From the NCBI GenBank assembly GCA_003116995.1, contig BDSL01000013.1:62001-126000 (forward strand): DNA of 64,000 bases, written 5' to 3'. The DNA is from Yamagishiella unicocca (taxonomy: Eukaryota; Chlorophyta; Chlorophyceae; Chlamydomonadales; Volvocaceae). How positions within the stretch are numbered: the stretch's first letter is position 1; each line of letters starts with the position of its first letter. Shown piece after piece: positions 21,130 through 32,515 of this stretch. Both the position numbers and the translations under genes were made by a program. The notes below the pieces were generated by a model. The model was given only the letters and a program-made list of their open reading frames with translations. It searched no databases and had not been told where the DNA came from.

Positions 21130-24100
21130 ATGCGGCCCCTTGAGACCGGAGAACAGCTACAGCGGCAGCAGCAGCTACAGCTACAGCAGCAGCGGCAGCA
21201 GCAGCAGCAGCAGCAGCAACGCATCCCTGCTGCGGCTCAGGAGCTGCTGGCCGGGTTTGCTGCCGGCGCAGCCAACGTGATCAGCGGCTACCCCTTTGAC
21301 ACGGTCAAGGTGGGGGCGGTGTGTGGACGGGCTCGTTCGAGTATGAGAGAAGACGCGTGGGGCCGGTGCTGAGCAGCATTTGAACAGCATAGCCGGTCAC
21401 GACACGTTTGGCTAGTCCGGGGAGCTGGGCTGGCTGGGTAGGCTGGGTGGGGGGAGGAAGCAGCATTGGGCACGTGGTGTGTATGTTCTGTACGGCGACG
21501 AATGTAACTGGTAGTCACGGCGGGGAGGAAAGTTGCCGGTGTGATGGGGGATCAGGCGACTCACGCCTCGTGCGGTGCGGTGCGGTGCGGTGCGGCGGCG
21601 GCGGCGGCCAGTCCGAGTCACTCGTGGCGGGGTGCGCCTGTACGCGACGTGTCGGGCCATGTGGGGCCATGTGGGGTTGGCAGCCGCACACGCCAAGGGT
21701 GTGTTTCACGCGTGTGTGTTCGGCGCAGAGCACACTGTCGGTGATGTTCCCCCATCAAGATCTCCCCACGCAACCACGCCTATGTGCGCCGTGATGCCGT
21801 ACACCCGCAGCGCCACTTTCCATTTCCCTCCGCCACGGCTCATACTTGAGACTCGCCCCGTGACCCCGTGAAACCCCATGAAACCCCATGAAACCCAGTG
21901 GAACCCCGTGAAAGCTCCCTGCCGTCTACAATGCCTCTCGACATACCCGCCCCCCCCCCTTCCTTATTTGCATCCCCCTCCTCCTCCCACGTGAACCCCC
22001 CCTCTCTTTCCTGCCATCCGTTCCCCACTTTGTGTAACCGGGTCTATTCGCCCCCACCCCTCCGGGTGTTCCTCTCACCCCCCCCCCAGGTGCGGCTGCA
22101 GTCCTCCCCCCCCGGCCAGTACCGGGGCGCCCTGCACTGCCTGCGGGAGGTGGTGCAGCGGGAGGGGGTGCGGCGGGGGCTGTTCCGGGGGCTGTCCTCG
22201 CCGCTGGTGGGGGGCACCGCGGAGACCGGCGTCAACTACCTGGTGGGTGGCTGGCTGGCTGGGTGGCTGGGTGATTGGCTGTTGGGGGAGTTGGGGGGTG
22301 GCAATTGGCCAGCGGATTGGCGAGCACGTGGGCCTAGGAGGCGGTTAATTAGTTGGTTGTTAAGGGGCGGAGCGGCCGCGTGAGTTGCGGCTGCGGCTGC
22401 GGCTGCGGCTGCGGCTGCGGTTGCGGTTGCTAGCGACTGGGGCGCACGGGTAAGTGAGTGTGCGGAGGGGCAGGGAGGGGAGGGGAGGGGACCTCCAGGG
22501 AGGGGAGGGGAGGGGAGCTGGCGCGAGCGGTGGTGATCTGCAGCGGGTGGACTCCGCAGGACTCTGTGCAGCGCAACGGAAGTGGGACTACGGTAGCCAC
22601 CGCAAGGGGGGCGTGGGAGCTCGCGTGCACGTGAGTGTGCGGAGGGGCAGGGACGGTTGCAGCCGCACCAGGCCTCGGGGAGTGCCGTCCAAACACAACC
22701 AGCAGCGGTGGTGTATGGGTACGACAAACACGGGGTGAGGAAGTACCTGGCGTGGCGGTGTATGTACGACAAACGTGTGCACGCGGTTGGTCCGGCCATC
22801 GCCCCGGCCAGCTCCCGACTATGATAAAACACACATCACACATACACGTCACACATCACACATTACACCTCACACGTCACACGCAAGCCTACCTCCCCGC
22901 AGGTGTACTCCCGGGTGCTGGAGGCGCTGTCGCCACCCGGGTCGCCGCCCCCGCTGGCCTCCGTGGCGGTGGCGGGCGGAGTCGCGGGGGTGGCGCTGAG
23001 CTTCATCCTGGCCCCCACGGAGCTCGTCAAGGTGCGTGTGTATGGGGCAGGAGGGGGGCATGCACGCGTGGCTGCAGTCCATGGACGCGGCCACGCTGCA
23101 GGTGGGGTGGGGCCTGGGAGTGGACGCAGACGGTTCTACTGGTTGCGGGGTTAGCGGGGCGGGCGTGAGGACACCGGGGCCGGGGGGGGGGGGGTAAATG
23201 GCGCCACGCAGGTGGCCGCAAGAGGGAGCGACGGCAGGAAGGAAGGAAGGATGGGGTTTAGGGTTTTAGGGTTTTGTCCTTCCGTCTTGGTCTGTGCAGC
23301 CGTGAGCGGACGAGTTGCCTTCTTCATGTGCAGCAATGAAACGCTCCTCGCTCGCTGACAGCATAGTCGGCAGTGTGGTGTATGACGCAGTTGCGAAAGC
23401 GCAGCTACCCACCTTCTCCCCCCTCCCCCGCCCCCACCCCCCTGCCGCAGTGCCGTATGCAGCAGGTGGGCTCCGCTGCTCGGTACCCCGGGGGCCCGCT
23501 GCAGTGCCTCCGGGAGGTGGTGGCGACTGAGGGCGGGGTGCGGGGCCTGGCTCGCGGCCTGGGGGCGACCATGGCCCGGGAGGTGCCGGGCAACGCGCTC
23601 TTCTTCGCGGCGTACGAGGGGCTCAGGTGAGGGGGGCCCGGGAGGGAGGGGGGAGGAGACCCGTGGGTCGGCACGAGTGAAACCGACGAGGAATCTTTTA
23701 GGGGCACTCATTTGTATCCTTTGATGCGATGGAGGACTCCGCCGCGCCGGCTGAAGGATGCAGTGCAGGAGGGCGATTGTCGTGGCTGGTGTTTCGCAGC
23801 TAGGAGGAGATCTCGATCCTTCTGGGTGAGCTAGCCAGCAAACGTGGATCGATCCTGTCGCGTGCCGTACGACAGTATGGTGCCAAACGGAATCGATGTC
23901 CCCTTTTGGTACGTCACTTTGCATCCGGGGACTGTCGGGCGATGATTTGGCTGCGCCACAACCGGGTGCTGTGCTGTGCTGTCCTGTGCTGTTATCTGAA
24001 CACTGACACCCTTCGCCGCCCCTCGTTCGTACATTGTACGTCCTGTGTGTACGACGCTGCGTGCAGGAGGAACCTCCTCGGGTCCAGGCTCCCGGTGCAG

Positions 24101-25843
24101 GGCTCCAACATGTCTGAGCCGCAGCCGGGTGGTCGTCCCCCCGAGGGAGCGGTCCCGCCGCCTCCACATGCACCTCGGCGACACTGGCTGACGGTGCGGA
24201 GCCACTGCTGCTGCTGAGCCCGGGGGGCGGGTGAAGAGGGCGTCATGCCCGGATTGCTCTGTGTGACGGGGGGGGGGTGCGGTGGGGTTTTGCCATCAGG
24301 CATTGATCACACTGCCGTATCTGCGGTGACACCAGCTGGACCTTTCGAGTTTCGACAACCTTATCTCACTGCCGTACCTGCGGAACGTCTGATTGGGGCC
24401 GCTTGGTTGTTCATCATGTATCTTGACCGAACCCAGACCTCTGCATCCTCCGTACGGAGGGGCGTGCGACACGTGTTGGGGTGGACGGAACACGGGGCGG
24501 CCCCCTCACCCCCCCCCCCCCGGACTACACCCCGCCACCACCCAATCCGCGCCACAGCCCTCAACGTGTGTCGCTGCGGCGTTGCCCCCGCCCCCAGGAG
24601 GCGGCCATCGCCGTGTTCTGCGGGGGGGCCGCCGGGACCCTGGTGGGTAGCGACGCGTGTGCGGGAGGGGGCGGGTATGGGAGGAAACCTCGTGGGTCCG
24701 GGCGCCCCGCAGCAGGGTGGGGGGAGGAGGGCAACCGCAGCAGGGTGGGGGGAGGAGGGCGCCGGCTTCAGGCTTCAGGCAAGGGCGGCAGAGCACGCCC
24801 CCGTCCGGGGGGTTCACGACCTGGCCCTCTCGCTTCTCCGACGAGATACTGCACCCGTGTAGTCCGAACACCGTAATAGCAACAGGAACTCAGCGGGGTT
24901 TTAGATCCGGATTCCAGATCCTGCATGGCGCCGCGGGCTTGTTTGCCTGGAGGAGCTTCCTGCGGCCCCCTCGTCCCCTCACCTTCGCCCACTCGCTGGT
25001 GCTCCCTGCAGATGTGGGCTGCAGTGCTCCCGATTGATGTGGCCAAGACACGGCTCCAGACGGCTCAGCCGGGGAGCCGGTGGGACGTGGGGCTGCGCCA
25101 GCACTGGGCCATGGTGGGTGCACCTCCGGCAGCAGCGGCGGGGGGATGAGAGGAAACCCGTAGGTCGGCACTGAAAATTAAGGAAAGACCGAGAAGGGAA
25201 CATCAGCGGGGGGAGGGAGAGGAATACGATGGATGCTGGTGGACCGGCCTTTCCTGGCTCATGAGACATCTCATGCCATAACGCTGTTGACTTGATTAAG
25301 AAGCCCTGCCGGCGGCTTTTAGACAGCTCGCTCGAAACACAGAGTCGCTCGCGAGACAGGCAGAATTGTCAAGTTGGTGCTGTTGAAAAACACCCCCTAT
25401 CTGAGCCAAGATTCTGGTTCAACTTGTCCCTACCGCGCACACGCCCTACCCCGCATCGCCAGCTCTGCCGCCCCGTGACCCTGGTTGCGACCTACCTTGT
25501 CCGCAATCGCAACGTTGCCTGCACCGTTGGCAACGGCGCCGTGCAGGTGCTCGTACCCCTGCTGACCCCTCCCTTGCTGACCCCTCCCTTGCTGACCCCT
25601 CCCTTGCTGACCCCTCCCCGGACGGCCCCCTCTCCTGCCGCCTCCTCACCGCAGCTGTGGCGCGAAGGGGGCCTGGCGTCGCTCTACGCCGGCCTCACGC
25701 CCACACTTCTGCGAGCCTTTCCTGCGAACGCGTGCCAGTGGCTGGCTTGGGAGCTGGCGCTGCGGGGACTCCAGGGAGGCGGCAGCGAGGCGAGCGAACA
25801 CGTCCGGCTTCAGCCGGTGGAGGCAGCGGCTATGAGCGGTTAG
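21130..25843 (+). CDS. SLC25 mitochondrial carrier, ornithine/basic amino acid type, 8 exons, 366 aa
   Basis: Exons are 21130-21309, 22090-22242, 22903-23031, 23451-23626, 24067-24193, 24598-24642, 25012-25113 and 25655-25843; phases close. It has the three SLC25 signature repeats, PFDTVK (55-60), PTELVK (149-154) and PIDVAK (277-282), each followed by an R-x-Q-like segment. Local matches to ornithine carriers (SLC25A15/ORT1 type) are PTELVKCRMQ, REVPGNALFF..YEGLR and SLYAGLTPTLLRAFPAN. Such carriers exchange ornithine or related cations across the inner mitochondrial membrane. An unusual Gln-rich head (residues about 9-30, CAG-encoded) and a Pro-rich loop of about 35 residues between repeats 2 and 3 are extra. 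Substrate assignment is by resemblance; acylcarnitine-type carriers are the next best fit. A TGTAA lies about 820 nt downstream. Confidence 0.88.
21853..21913 (+). repeat. Short tandem repeat in carrier intron 1
   Basis: About five degenerate copies of an AAACCCCATG-type unit of 10-12 bp. Confidence 0.7.
22033..22050 (+). repeat. Dispersed intronic element, 3' motif (carrier intron 1)
   Basis: TGTAACCGGGTCTATTCG, followed by a C-rich tract, lies about 40 nt before exon 2. It is related to 3525-3540 and 53022-53044. Confidence 0.55.
22386..22430 (+). repeat. GCGGCT hexamer repeat in carrier intron 2
   Basis: About seven tandem GCGGCT/GCGGTT units. Confidence 0.85.
23254..23276 (+). repeat. 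Short interstitial telomere-like tract in carrier intron 3
   Basis: Consecutive TTTAGGG and TTTTAGGG units followed by TTTT, matching the plant/Volvox and Chlamydomonas telomere types. About three units, inside an intron. Confidence 0.6.
23653..23700 (+). repeat. Dispersed intronic element, 5' motif (carrier intron 4)
   Basis: GAGACCCGTGGGTCGGCACG lies 27 nt after the donor at 23627 and is followed by GACGAGGAAT, parallel to the tail seen in the MAP1 copies. Confidence 0.65.
24681..24700 (+). repeat. Dispersed intronic element, 5' motif (carrier intron 6)
   Basis: GAGGAAACCTCGTGGGTCCG lies 39 nt after the donor at 24643. It has small indels compared with the other copies. Confidence 0.55.
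25149..25185 (+). repeat. Dispersed intronic element, 5' motif (carrier intron 7)
   Basis: GAAACCCGTAGGTCGGCACT lies about 36 nt after the donor at 25114, with an AAGGAA-type tail. Confidence 0.65.
25561..25620 (+). repeat. 15-bp pyrimidine-rich tandem repeat before carrier exon 8
   Basis: Four copies of GCTGACCCCTCCCTT form part of the polypyrimidine region 35 nt upstream of the acceptor. Confidence 0.9.
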
Positions 25844-27537
25844 GGGCGGTTAGCGACATGCCATGGCGCCTCGCTGCAACTGCCGTGCTGAGTGAAGCGC
25901 ATGCCAGGGCCTCTTACGGGACCACCTAGTGGTGCGGGTACTGTATGCACTACACCGGGGGCGATGTAGTATGAGGTTTGGGTGAAGCCAGGCAAGCAGA
26001 TTCATGTGGGGCGCAGATTCATGTGGGGCGCAGATTCATGTGGGGCTGGGATGTGTGCGCTTTGTCGTAATATTATTAGAAACGCGTTGAGGCTCTTAAG
26101 CCAGTTCCTTACTTGGGGTGAGTCCATGAGGGGGGGTGAGTCCATGAGTCCCTGGTGAAACCCGAGGAGTGGAGCGCCCACTGCGTGTGCTGGCTGTGTG
26201 TATTGGCGGCTGTGGAGCACTACGTTGAGCCATGTGATGTGATGTGCGCATATTTGCGTATTATAAGCAATGTGAGGCTAGGACCTTTTCATGTGCGCAA
26301 AGTATTCCGATGAGGGAATTGAAATGCTACCGAAAACAACTGACCGACCGGCACATTTGCCCGTTGGTTGTGGGTCCTGTGCGCGACGAAGTCGGGGATG
26401 CTGCTGTGTGAAGCCGTGTGCGATGTTTTATGTGGTCACGGTGTGTGTTCAGAGTATAGCGGGAAGCAAGCAGGTCATAAGCAAGCAGGTGTATGCCAGC
26501 GTAAGGCGTTTGGCATGCCTGTGCCTCAGAGATAATAATAGTGGCTGCGAATGCCAAAAAGAACCATAGGCGAAGACCTGAATCGGCCGGTGTCTGTTTG
26601 GCTAATTTTGTTACACGTTTCTAAGCACAGGAAGCAAGTCGCCTCCTGCAATTTCTAATGTAACAACAAGAAGTAAGTTCTTGAATGCAATGCCCCGCTT
26701 CTGTGGCTCCGCGCCATCAGACGTTCGGGGCAAGGACAGCAGCATTGGCACTCAGGCTCCCATATGCACACAATGAGACACGACACCTGTACCGTAAAAG
26801 TACTACGTGCTAGGATGCTGCCCATCGTGGGATAAAGCCACTAGTTCAGACAACCATCCATGATAACTAATAACCTACTTTACGATTTTTACGTTAGTCC
26901 GACTCTCAGCAGGTGCTTTGTTACCTAATCGCTACCAGCAACCGGGTTCCGTCACTAACAAATAGGCATGTCTGGTCCTAATGTAAACAAATACTAACTG
27001 TATTAGGGGGTACGTTAGTCGCGGGCTGCTGCCATCTGAATATAATGTGTGCATCGCAGCATCTAATACCCAAACCGTCCTATACAAACCACCTGAACAA
27101 ATAACGAAGGGAGTCAGTCCGGATGTGTACCTCCCTATCCATCCCATCCATCACTTGCGCTGCCTGCCTTAGTCCAGCATATCCAGTCACACTGCCTAAA
27201 AGAGCACACCTATCCAAGTGACAAATCGAGCCTAGCAGCTGTGGAAGAACAATCACACAGCAAAAAGAGCCTAACGCAGTGTGGTAAATAATAACGCAGT
27301 GCTTGTGGTGGCGCAATGCGCCTCCTACACATAGTGGGCCACACACAACACCAGGACCACAAGGTTTCGGAGCCCACATCATACACACAATTACACCGCA
27401 CCCTTACGCATCTCCGCAGTCCCAGAACACGGTAGAAGACGCAGAGATGCCTCGATGCCTCCCAGCGCCTTCCCCATCCCTCCTGCATCGCCACCGCACC
27501 ACTCCCGCATGACACCCGCTAATGCCTAGCCGCCCAT
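25844..27537. other. Intergenic region between convergent carrier and TPX2 genes
   Basis: Mostly 3' UTR and spacer. TGTAA at about 26659 (plus) suits the carrier, and TTACA at 27391-27395 (TGTAA on minus) suits TPX2. Three tandem copies of a 17-bp unit containing AGATTCATGTGGGGCGC lie at 25999-26046. Composition is AT-richer than the genes. No coding exon is seen. Confidence 0.45.
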
Positions 27538-30046
27538 TCAGTTGGCCGCAGTCATCTCCTCCATGTCGCAGCCTCCAGCCGCCAGGTCACGAGCGGCATC
27601 ACGCGCCGCGGCGCGAATGGCCGCCTGCAGGGAGCTGCCAACACTGTTCCGGACACCGCCGGCGCCGGCAGGGCCGTTGCTGCGGCCGAAAGCGCCGCTG
27701 GCTGATTGACGCACGGCAGCGCTCCGCCCGACGGAGGGAGCTTTGGAGGCCGAGCTGGTGCCCCCGCGGCCCATGGAAATGCTGGTCGACTTGCGCAGCG
27801 ACGCGGAGAAGGCGTCCACGTAGCCAGAGCCGTCGTACACACCGTTGCCCAGCCCGGGGCCGTCCTTGTCGGATCGGCCGCCAGGCATGGGCGCAGCGCC
27901 CAGGCGCTTCACGGTGTGCAGCTTGGGCTCCGCGGGCGAGGTGACGGGGCGCGCCAGGGAGGGGTCCAGCTGGAAGGGCGAGGAGAAGTTGGGCATGGGG
28001 CGGGCCTTGAACTCAAGGGTCTTGCGGAAGTCGTCCACGTTCATGTCCTCCAGCTCCTTCGCCTTGCGGTCCGCCTCCTGCATTCGGGCAGCATGGGTTA
28101 GACGGCGGTGAGAAGCGATGATTTTGTGTATTTCGTCCCAGCGTACTCCCGCCCTGCCGCTCTATCCCGGGCATGGCAGTCAGAGACACCATGCGCAATA
28201 AGTAGGACGATGACGGAGTGGTAGCTAACACACAAGCTTGCGAAACGATGTTACGTACCAGCTTGTCCTTGTTGTTCTCGGCCTCCTTTGCCTTCTTGGC
28301 AGGCTCGATCACCTCGTGGTAGTGGGCGATGCGCGCCTCGCTGGCAAATACGGGAGCCGAGCCACGGGTGGCTGGGCTCGCCGGCGGCTTCGGCGGTGTC
28401 ATGGGCGATGCAGCGAGGCGCGCGTCATAAGTGCGGGCCTTGAACCGCCGCGTCTCCTCGTCGCGGGCGGCGTCATCCTCCGCCTTCTTCTTCATTTGCT
28501 CCATCTACGGCCAGAGCCAATCAAAGCGCGGGTATGTGAGGTAAGGGGCATGCTTGCATGTCGGCTGGGGCTGTGTGGGGAACCGAACGTATTCGAGACC
28601 CTTGTCCTTCCTTACCTTCTTCTTGTGCAGCTCTACCGACGCTAGCTGAAACGGCTCGAACACGGCATGGGGATCCTTTGGCGCGGACCGTTGCGTGGGC
28701 ACAATAGGCCTGGTCTCGTGCACGTGCTTGGGCACCGGGTTCCGCCTGTTGGTCAAAACAAGGAAAGAAAGGCGCGTGGTGGGTATACATCCGTACCGCG
28801 GATACGGGCTCACCTATGAGGCAGAGAGCGAAGCACTGTCTCCTAGCGCGTTAACCCTCGCACATTGTGGCATGCGCACTAGACTACAAAACAGCTACAC
28901 GCCCGGATGCAGGCAATGCGGGGGGGAAGCATCACGGCCGCTTGCTCACCTGAAGGCCTTCTCGCGCGCCTCAGCGAGGTCCAGGTCCTCAGTGCTCAGC
29001 GTGCAGCTCTTTCCGCGCATCTCCGAGCGCAGCATGAACGGCTGTGGCTTCGTCACGCGTTGGCCCTGCGGGCTGCACAGCACGGCCTCCAGCTGTACCG
29101 AGGCCTTGGACACAGGCACGTCTGCATTGGTCCGGCATTCGGCGAGGCAAAGGGTTGTCTCTCAGCAAGCGGCGTGCAGTTTCGATAACTTTGCGTTGTA
29201 AGCCAAACAAACAATAAAAAGGCACATAGCGTTGAAGCACTGAGATCCCTCCCACCTACCCTTTTTCGACTTGACCTCATCGCTACGGCCGGTAACACGG
29301 GCAACGAATGCCTGTGTGGGCGCCAGAAAGGTGGACGCCATGCGAGAAAATAGGCTGCGGCGACGACGCTGCTGCAGGTCTTCGGGGACAGAAGCCAAGC
29401 TGAGCGAGGCGGAGGTGTCAACATCCTTCGAGGTCCGGTTCTTGTGGGCAGCGGTGGGACGCAGGTATGATGGTGCTGATTTTGGGGAAGACACGCTCGT
29501 CGGTGACGGCAACCGCGGGCTAACGACGCTCGGCTCTGGTGGCTGCAACCCAAGCTCAGCTGGCTTGACGGCTACGGGTTTGGGCGTCAGCACCGGCTCG
29601 ATTGGCTTTGCAGCTGGAGCCTTGGGTGTAATGGCAACTACCGCTGGGGCTTCGACCACCGCAGCGGGTGCGGGGCTGGGCGGGTTGATCAGCTGACCGA
29701 GTTCAGCAACTGTGTCGTTGGCTACGTGAAACTTCTTCTCAACTGCGTGCGAAGCACGCGAGACCACAACAACAGCAGCGTTTTCCATAATGACGTCCAG
29801 AGCTTCAAAGGGCGGGTTATGGTCGTGGACCTCCTTCACTGCAGGCGGAGCGTGAACCTCGGCATTGGCTCCAATCTGCCGGTCCTTGACGTTTAGACTC
29901 AAAGCTAGACGGCCGGAAGATGTTGTGAGAAGGCGCAGCGAAAGCGGGCCCTGGGTTTCTTGCAAGGTCGGCTTGGTACCTGTCGGAATCAGCATGAACC
30001 GCCCGGGCAAGGGATAAAACGATATGAATGTCGCCGCTTCAGCCAT
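27538..30046 (-). CDS. TPX2: TPX2-family microtubule/spindle assembly factor, 5 exons, 624 aa
   Basis: Exons on the minus strand are 30046-29260, 29121-28950, 28745-28616, 28504-28259 and 28077-27538, closing in phase. The C-terminal half carries successive TPX2-type helical segments: KPQPFMLRSEMRG near 287-299, FEPFQLASVELHKKK near 349-363, and the pattern FKARPMPNFSSPF...PVTSPAEPKL near 468-500. The ..KA.P.P.F..PF..........P..PKL motif is diagnostic for the TPX2 C-terminal domain, which binds microtubules and nucleates spindle microtubules in a Ran-dependent way. The first 260 residues are Pro/Ala/Val-rich. I do not see a convincing Aurora-binding motif there, so mitotic kinase activation is not supported. 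The start at MAEAATF is chosen because it opens the protein-like stretch; the frame stays open to 30124. Confidence 0.85.
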
Positions 30047-30192
30047 ATTGTAGGATTTTGAAAATAAAATTGATGCAGAGACGGTCATTGGCTGCTGGTG
30101 GTAGAAGCTCAAGAATGTATGCACCGATGCAAAATATGTTCAGAAGCTAGTTAAGGAGAGCAGCATGCATCACGCTAACAGCCATATTGCGT

Positions 30193-30537
30193 TCATCTCA
30201 TTTGCACGTATGGCCGTGGCCGAGTTGTGGTTCCGCACAGCTGACATAGAACCAGAGGAACCCGAGGTTGTAGCGCAGAGACCGACGCGGAGCAAATAGA
30301 CCCACCAGCAACCATGGACGCACAGATGCTCAGCACAGACTTCGCTTCGTCCACGGTGAGATAAAGCCTGTCCTTGAGCTGGTCCACAGTCACCTGGCCT
30401 CGGCCAATCGTCAACGCACTCAGACCCTGCTCAAGTGCCTGATCGCTTATAGCATCAACGAGGTCAGGATCCTCCAATGCCACCTTTAGGCATGACGTGA
30501 GGAACTCTCGTGATTCCAAAGCTACGCTCGGCGACAT
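30193..30537 (-). CDS. Small alpha-helical ORF, 114 aa, unknown
   Basis: ATG at 30537 opens a frame whose first 80 residues look like a compact helical domain (REFLTSCLKVALEDPDLVDA, then EQGLSALTIGRGQVTVDQLK). The last 35 residues look like untranslated or intronic sequence, and a donor-like GTTGCT follows SICASM. The EQGL....VTVDQL segment faintly recalls ENY2/Sus1, but the match is too weak to name it. It lies directly upstream of TPX2 on the same strand, so it may be its own gene or a first exon of TPX2 that splices into the frame open to 30124. Confidence 0.4.
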   Translation of the reverse strand: MSPSVALESREFLTSCLKVALEDPDLVDAISDQALEQGLSALTIGRGQVTVDQLKDRLYLTVDEAKSVLSICASMVAGGSICSASVSALQPRVPLVLCQLCGTTTRPRPYVQMR

Positions 30538-31131
30538 GGTCGAAAGACACGGAACTCTCTTGTCAGGCAGCTTGCGCCTAAGATATATTCGTATAAAGTA
30601 TTGTAACTATAGGGAGATATATGCTACTACATAAGCAGGAAGGCTGCACGAATTTACTGGCCTGTGCGCACAGGTGCACCCACATAAGTACCAGCGCGCT
30701 TCCATGTACGGCGCGGAAGTAGTGCACCTGCGTCGGCAACTCCATCGACCATCCAAACAGGTTGATGGATAACCAGTACGGGGCTTCGTCTTTTCGACAA
30801 CTTCCCCGTAGCGGGGAGATGCCTAGCGAGCATCAACACGCTTCTTTCACACTCCTCCGCCGACACAGCCAGCATACCTTGTTGTCATATCGGCTTCCGG
30901 TAGGTAGAAATTCCTCCATGACATATTTATTTCCTTAAGCATTGGCTGGGTCTATTGCTTCTGTTGTCTCGCTTCAACCATCTTGCATGCCGACGTGGGC
31001 ACTGGCGCTGCGTAGCCTTTGGGTTTGCGATAATCGTCATACAATACTTTGGTCTAATCGAAATCTGTATGCCATATCCCTGGGCGCTAGACATGCGTTT
31101 GCCAGCAGTTTACCTTATAACGACATTAAGG

Positions 31132-31183
31132 AGAGTTTTCAACTTGTGTAGACATTTACGTGTCTACACAAGTTGAAAACTCT
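31132..31183. repeat. Perfect 23-bp inverted repeat with 6-nt loop
   Basis: Arms 31132-31154 and 31161-31183 are exact reverse complements (core TTTTCAACTTGTGTAGAC). The loop is TTTACG. It could be a fold-back element, a processing hairpin or a structural stop. Confidence 0.95.
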
Positions 31184-31430
31184 GTATATGTATAATACTC
31201 TTGCTGTCAGCAGTTATGAAGGATGAGCACGAGCTTGGCAGTTAGTTAGAAGCATGAAAGAACACGCCGGCAAACGCAATGTGCAAAAGTAAAATGGACC
31301 TGCATACACGCAAATTTACCTTACCCTCGCGATGTACTGTAATTGGGGACAAGTAGGGCGAGTAGCTGTGTGGCGGTTAGCTTGAAGCCTGAAACAACAC
31401 GGCATGCGTCTCACCGAAATGTACATAACC

Positions 31431-31486
31431 ATGGTGCATATTTGATATGCACCATGATATGCACCATTGATATGCACCATGCCCAG
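31431..31486. repeat. Small palindrome followed by direct repeats
   Basis: ATGGTGCATA and TATGCACCAT flank a 5-nt loop. Two further direct copies of GATATGCACCAT-type sequence follow immediately. Confidence 0.85.
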
Positions 31487-32494
31487 GCTAGAGAACGGCA
31501 AGAATGCGGTTGCCACGTGTAATAGTAACCTAAGCGTGGCTGCCCGTGCACTCGCAAAGGGCAAGCAAGCGGCCGGCTTCTGCGGCTTAAAGGCTTATCG
31601 ATGGCCGACCGGCTTGCAGACAAAGACGGATATGATGCCCACTTTGTTAATTATACCATAGTAGGCTTCAAAATGGGATTACGGGTAAGGGCCGGTATCG
31701 CGGGCGTGACCTGACACTGGTGGCTTGCACCGCCTGGGGCTGAGGCCGTAAGACTGTCACGTGCTGGACATGGATGGCCCTAAGGAGTGGAAGCGACTTG
31801 AAACCTTCAATGGCATCCGGCAACGATCCAGGCCGCATCAAGGCATCGTGTCCTTGCTTTGGTCATGAGTGATCCGCAGGTCCTAGGGGACTGCCGGGGA
31901 ACAACATCGCCAGCACACTGCCGAACGTGACTGGCAAAGGCCGGATCCATCCAAATGAACCTACATGACATATACCCCACATCACGGGCAGCCGGGATGG
32001 CACGAGATGGGGAAGGCAACACGACGCCGCTCAGCACAAGCGGCGCGCAAGCACACGCGGCAAAGGCCGGGAGACCAGCCCACAGAAGAGGAATTGGCGA
32101 CCCAGTGGTCATGAAATGGCTTGTTTCCACGACGCGGGCCACATCTTCGGCTGCCAAAACCTGTTGCTTATCGTTCGTCCTATTTCGCAGAAGTCTGGAA
32201 ATATTGCCCCATTGACACGTCGCCCGCTGGGGAGCTAAGTAAAGTCCACATGCACCTGCTGCACTTGCTCTGATCGGGCATGATGCTCGCTTGACTTCGT
32301 AGGGGTCCCTGCCGAGGGCCAGCAGCATGCCCCAGGCCTCAGCCACAAACTAGATGCTGCTGTAAGCCCTAGGCCGCGTGCCACTACGTTATGGACACCG
32401 CGCAGAACGATTAGGTCCACGATGGCAGCCCGACAGTATGACCCCCGCCGAGGTAATAACAAGGTTTCCGGACCCTTCCTTTGTCGATTTTCTA

Positions 32495-32515
32495 GTGCCG
32501 ACCAACGGGTTTCCT
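32495..32515 (-). repeat. Dispersed element 5' motif outside any called gene
   Basis: Read on the minus strand it is GGAAACCCGTTGGTCGGCAC followed by an AAAGGAAG tail, like the intronic copies. It is in a region where I find no exon, so it may mark an unrecognised intron or an intergenic insertion. Confidence 0.6.

Noticed and set aside
31807..32346. 179-codon minus-strand ORF in the gene-poor gap
   Set aside because: No recognised motif, atypical codon use for this genome, and no splice or repeat boundary to support a gene or transposon.
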